Part shown: positions 60,566 to 64,000 of the stretch, piece after piece
How positions within the stretch are numbered: the stretch's first letter is position 1
Layout: each line of letters starts with the position of its first letter
NCBI RefSeq assembly: GCF_029931775.1
Contig: NC_079312.1
Span: 8,377,821-8,441,820 of the forward strand
Reading direction: 5' to 3'
Source: Euleptes europaea
Lineage: Eukaryota > Chordata > Lepidosauria > Squamata > Sphaerodactylidae
DNA: 64,000 bases
Program-made: the position numbers and the translations under genes
Notes under the pieces: model-generated
What the model was told of the DNA's origin: nothing
The model's input: the letters and a program-made list of their open reading frames with translations, nothing else
Databases searched by the model: none

Positions 60566-61557
60566 GAGCAATTAGGCCAGCATGCAAACTCTCCATTGCC
60601 TCTCAGCCAATCACTGTCCCAGTTAAAGGTTGTTCTCCATCAAATTGCCACAGGCTGCAGATTGGTTAATACCTTCCACTCTGTCACAGGACCAAAATTC
60701 TCAGCTCTCAGCTCAAACAGCCTCAGCGCAGCAGTAATGACCCATGCCTTGTGCTGGATACTGATATGCCTCTCTTACAGGCATTGGGAGGCAAACCTTT
60801 TCTCCCTCACAGACAGCCTCTTAACCTTAAATGACTTCTCACCCTTTCCCAAGGTGGACAGAGACTCTGGAACAGGGCCTGCAACAAACCAAGATGCCAG
60901 CTCTGACCTCATATTCATTCTGACCATGCAATTACTGGACCTAACAGTACCAGCCATACCATCTCAGGTTTATTCACTTGTTCATCTTCCAGCATTATAT
61001 ATTGCATCAAATGTCAGCAGTGCTTTTCCACTCTGTACTTCAGACAAACAGGTCAGTCCCTATTCAAAAGAATAAACGGACATAAATCTGACATTAAAAA
61101 CCACAACCCTCTAAAGCTAGTGGCAGATTATTTTAATCTTCCAGGTTATTCATTTGCTGGCCTGAGAGTTGCAGGCGTTATACAAAGATGCTTCAAAGGG
61201 AGATTACAGTGTGAGATTGATGATTTAAGGATTCTTAACTTCACTACACATGGTAATTTTCTGCTCCATAGCATTTATCTAATCTAGCTACTTATCTAAT
61301 CTAGCTACTTTATCTAATCTATCTTCTTACAATGTGCACTGTACCTCTGCATCTTGAGTTCCTTCTTTGCAACACCCTTCCCACACTGACTGGGATATAA
61401 GAGATCTCCATTCTGACTCGTATCTGACGAAGGGAGCATTCACTCTTGAATGCACATAGCCAGAAACTCATTGATTTCTAAGGTGGTACTGGATTTGAAA
61501 CTAGGTATTTGTGGAAACTGTCATATCATGACACCAGGTTCCCCTTTCTTTCAGCAG
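60566..61557 (+). other. gene C last intron, end
   Basis: No gene. 60566-60690 continues the gene A-like intron (compare 7330-7450). Ends in CCCCTTTCTTTCAGCAG, a tandem acceptor. Confidence 0.55.

Positions 61558-64000
<2,443 letters not shown>

Overview
Vertebrate nuclear DNA, almost certainly from a squamate reptile (lizard-type). The pointers are a Sauria-type tRNA SINE whose tail matches BovB (53966-54262), RTE-BovB LINE pieces (37421-37620, 48560-49560), many CR1 3' ends, several L1s, another tRNA-derived SINE with a MIR-like core, and a 5S rRNA-derived SINE. I cannot name the species. No bacterial-style gene organisation is present.

The host genes are a tandem cluster of three KRAB-C2H2 zinc-finger (KRAB-ZNF) genes, all on the + strand. 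Each unit appears built as: GC-rich promoter/first exon, two KRAB 'leader modules' (a short start exon ending MQPxQ or similar, then a 127-nt KRAB-A exon, sometimes a ~90-nt KRAB-B exon), then one long terminal exon with about 20 fingers. Gene A: modules at 419-2113 and 3325-4015, fingers 8488-10772; its promoter lies left of the window. Gene B: promoter-like 21290-21389, modules 24237-26553 and 30023-30720, fingers 34780-36536. Gene C: first exon 45012-45059, decayed module 46548-47188, module 49625-51979 with two KRAB-A exons, fingers 61558-63827. Every junction is phase 0 into KRAB-A and phase 1 afterwards, so modules could be mixed by alternative splicing without frame loss. The expected products are nuclear, DNA-binding repressors that recruit TRIM28 through KRAB and usually target transposable elements.

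The most striking host feature is gene B's terminal exon. It starts with a KRAB-B-like segment fused in frame to the first finger, apparently after a deletion removed the KRAB-B donor, the last intron and the linker. The finger arrays show recent block duplications (3-finger blocks in A, a 7-finger block in C). All five finger-array stops I examined arise from a net minus-2 shift in the linker, which exposes a TAA hidden in the Tyr-Lys codons.

The space between is a dense record of insertions. There are three L1s with clear target-site duplications: 14239-19307, 37621-39985 nested in BovB, and 54665-60549. There is an internally deleted CR1 (27600-29850), a LINE carrying two hAT elements (32030-34690), a Penelope-like palindrome (25509-26065) with a candidate hammerhead ribozyme, several palindromic MITEs, an alternating head-to-head repeat array (21774-22640) and one solo LTR (43036-43498). 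Because the genes are duplicated copies, empty sites in one copy date several insertions after the duplication.
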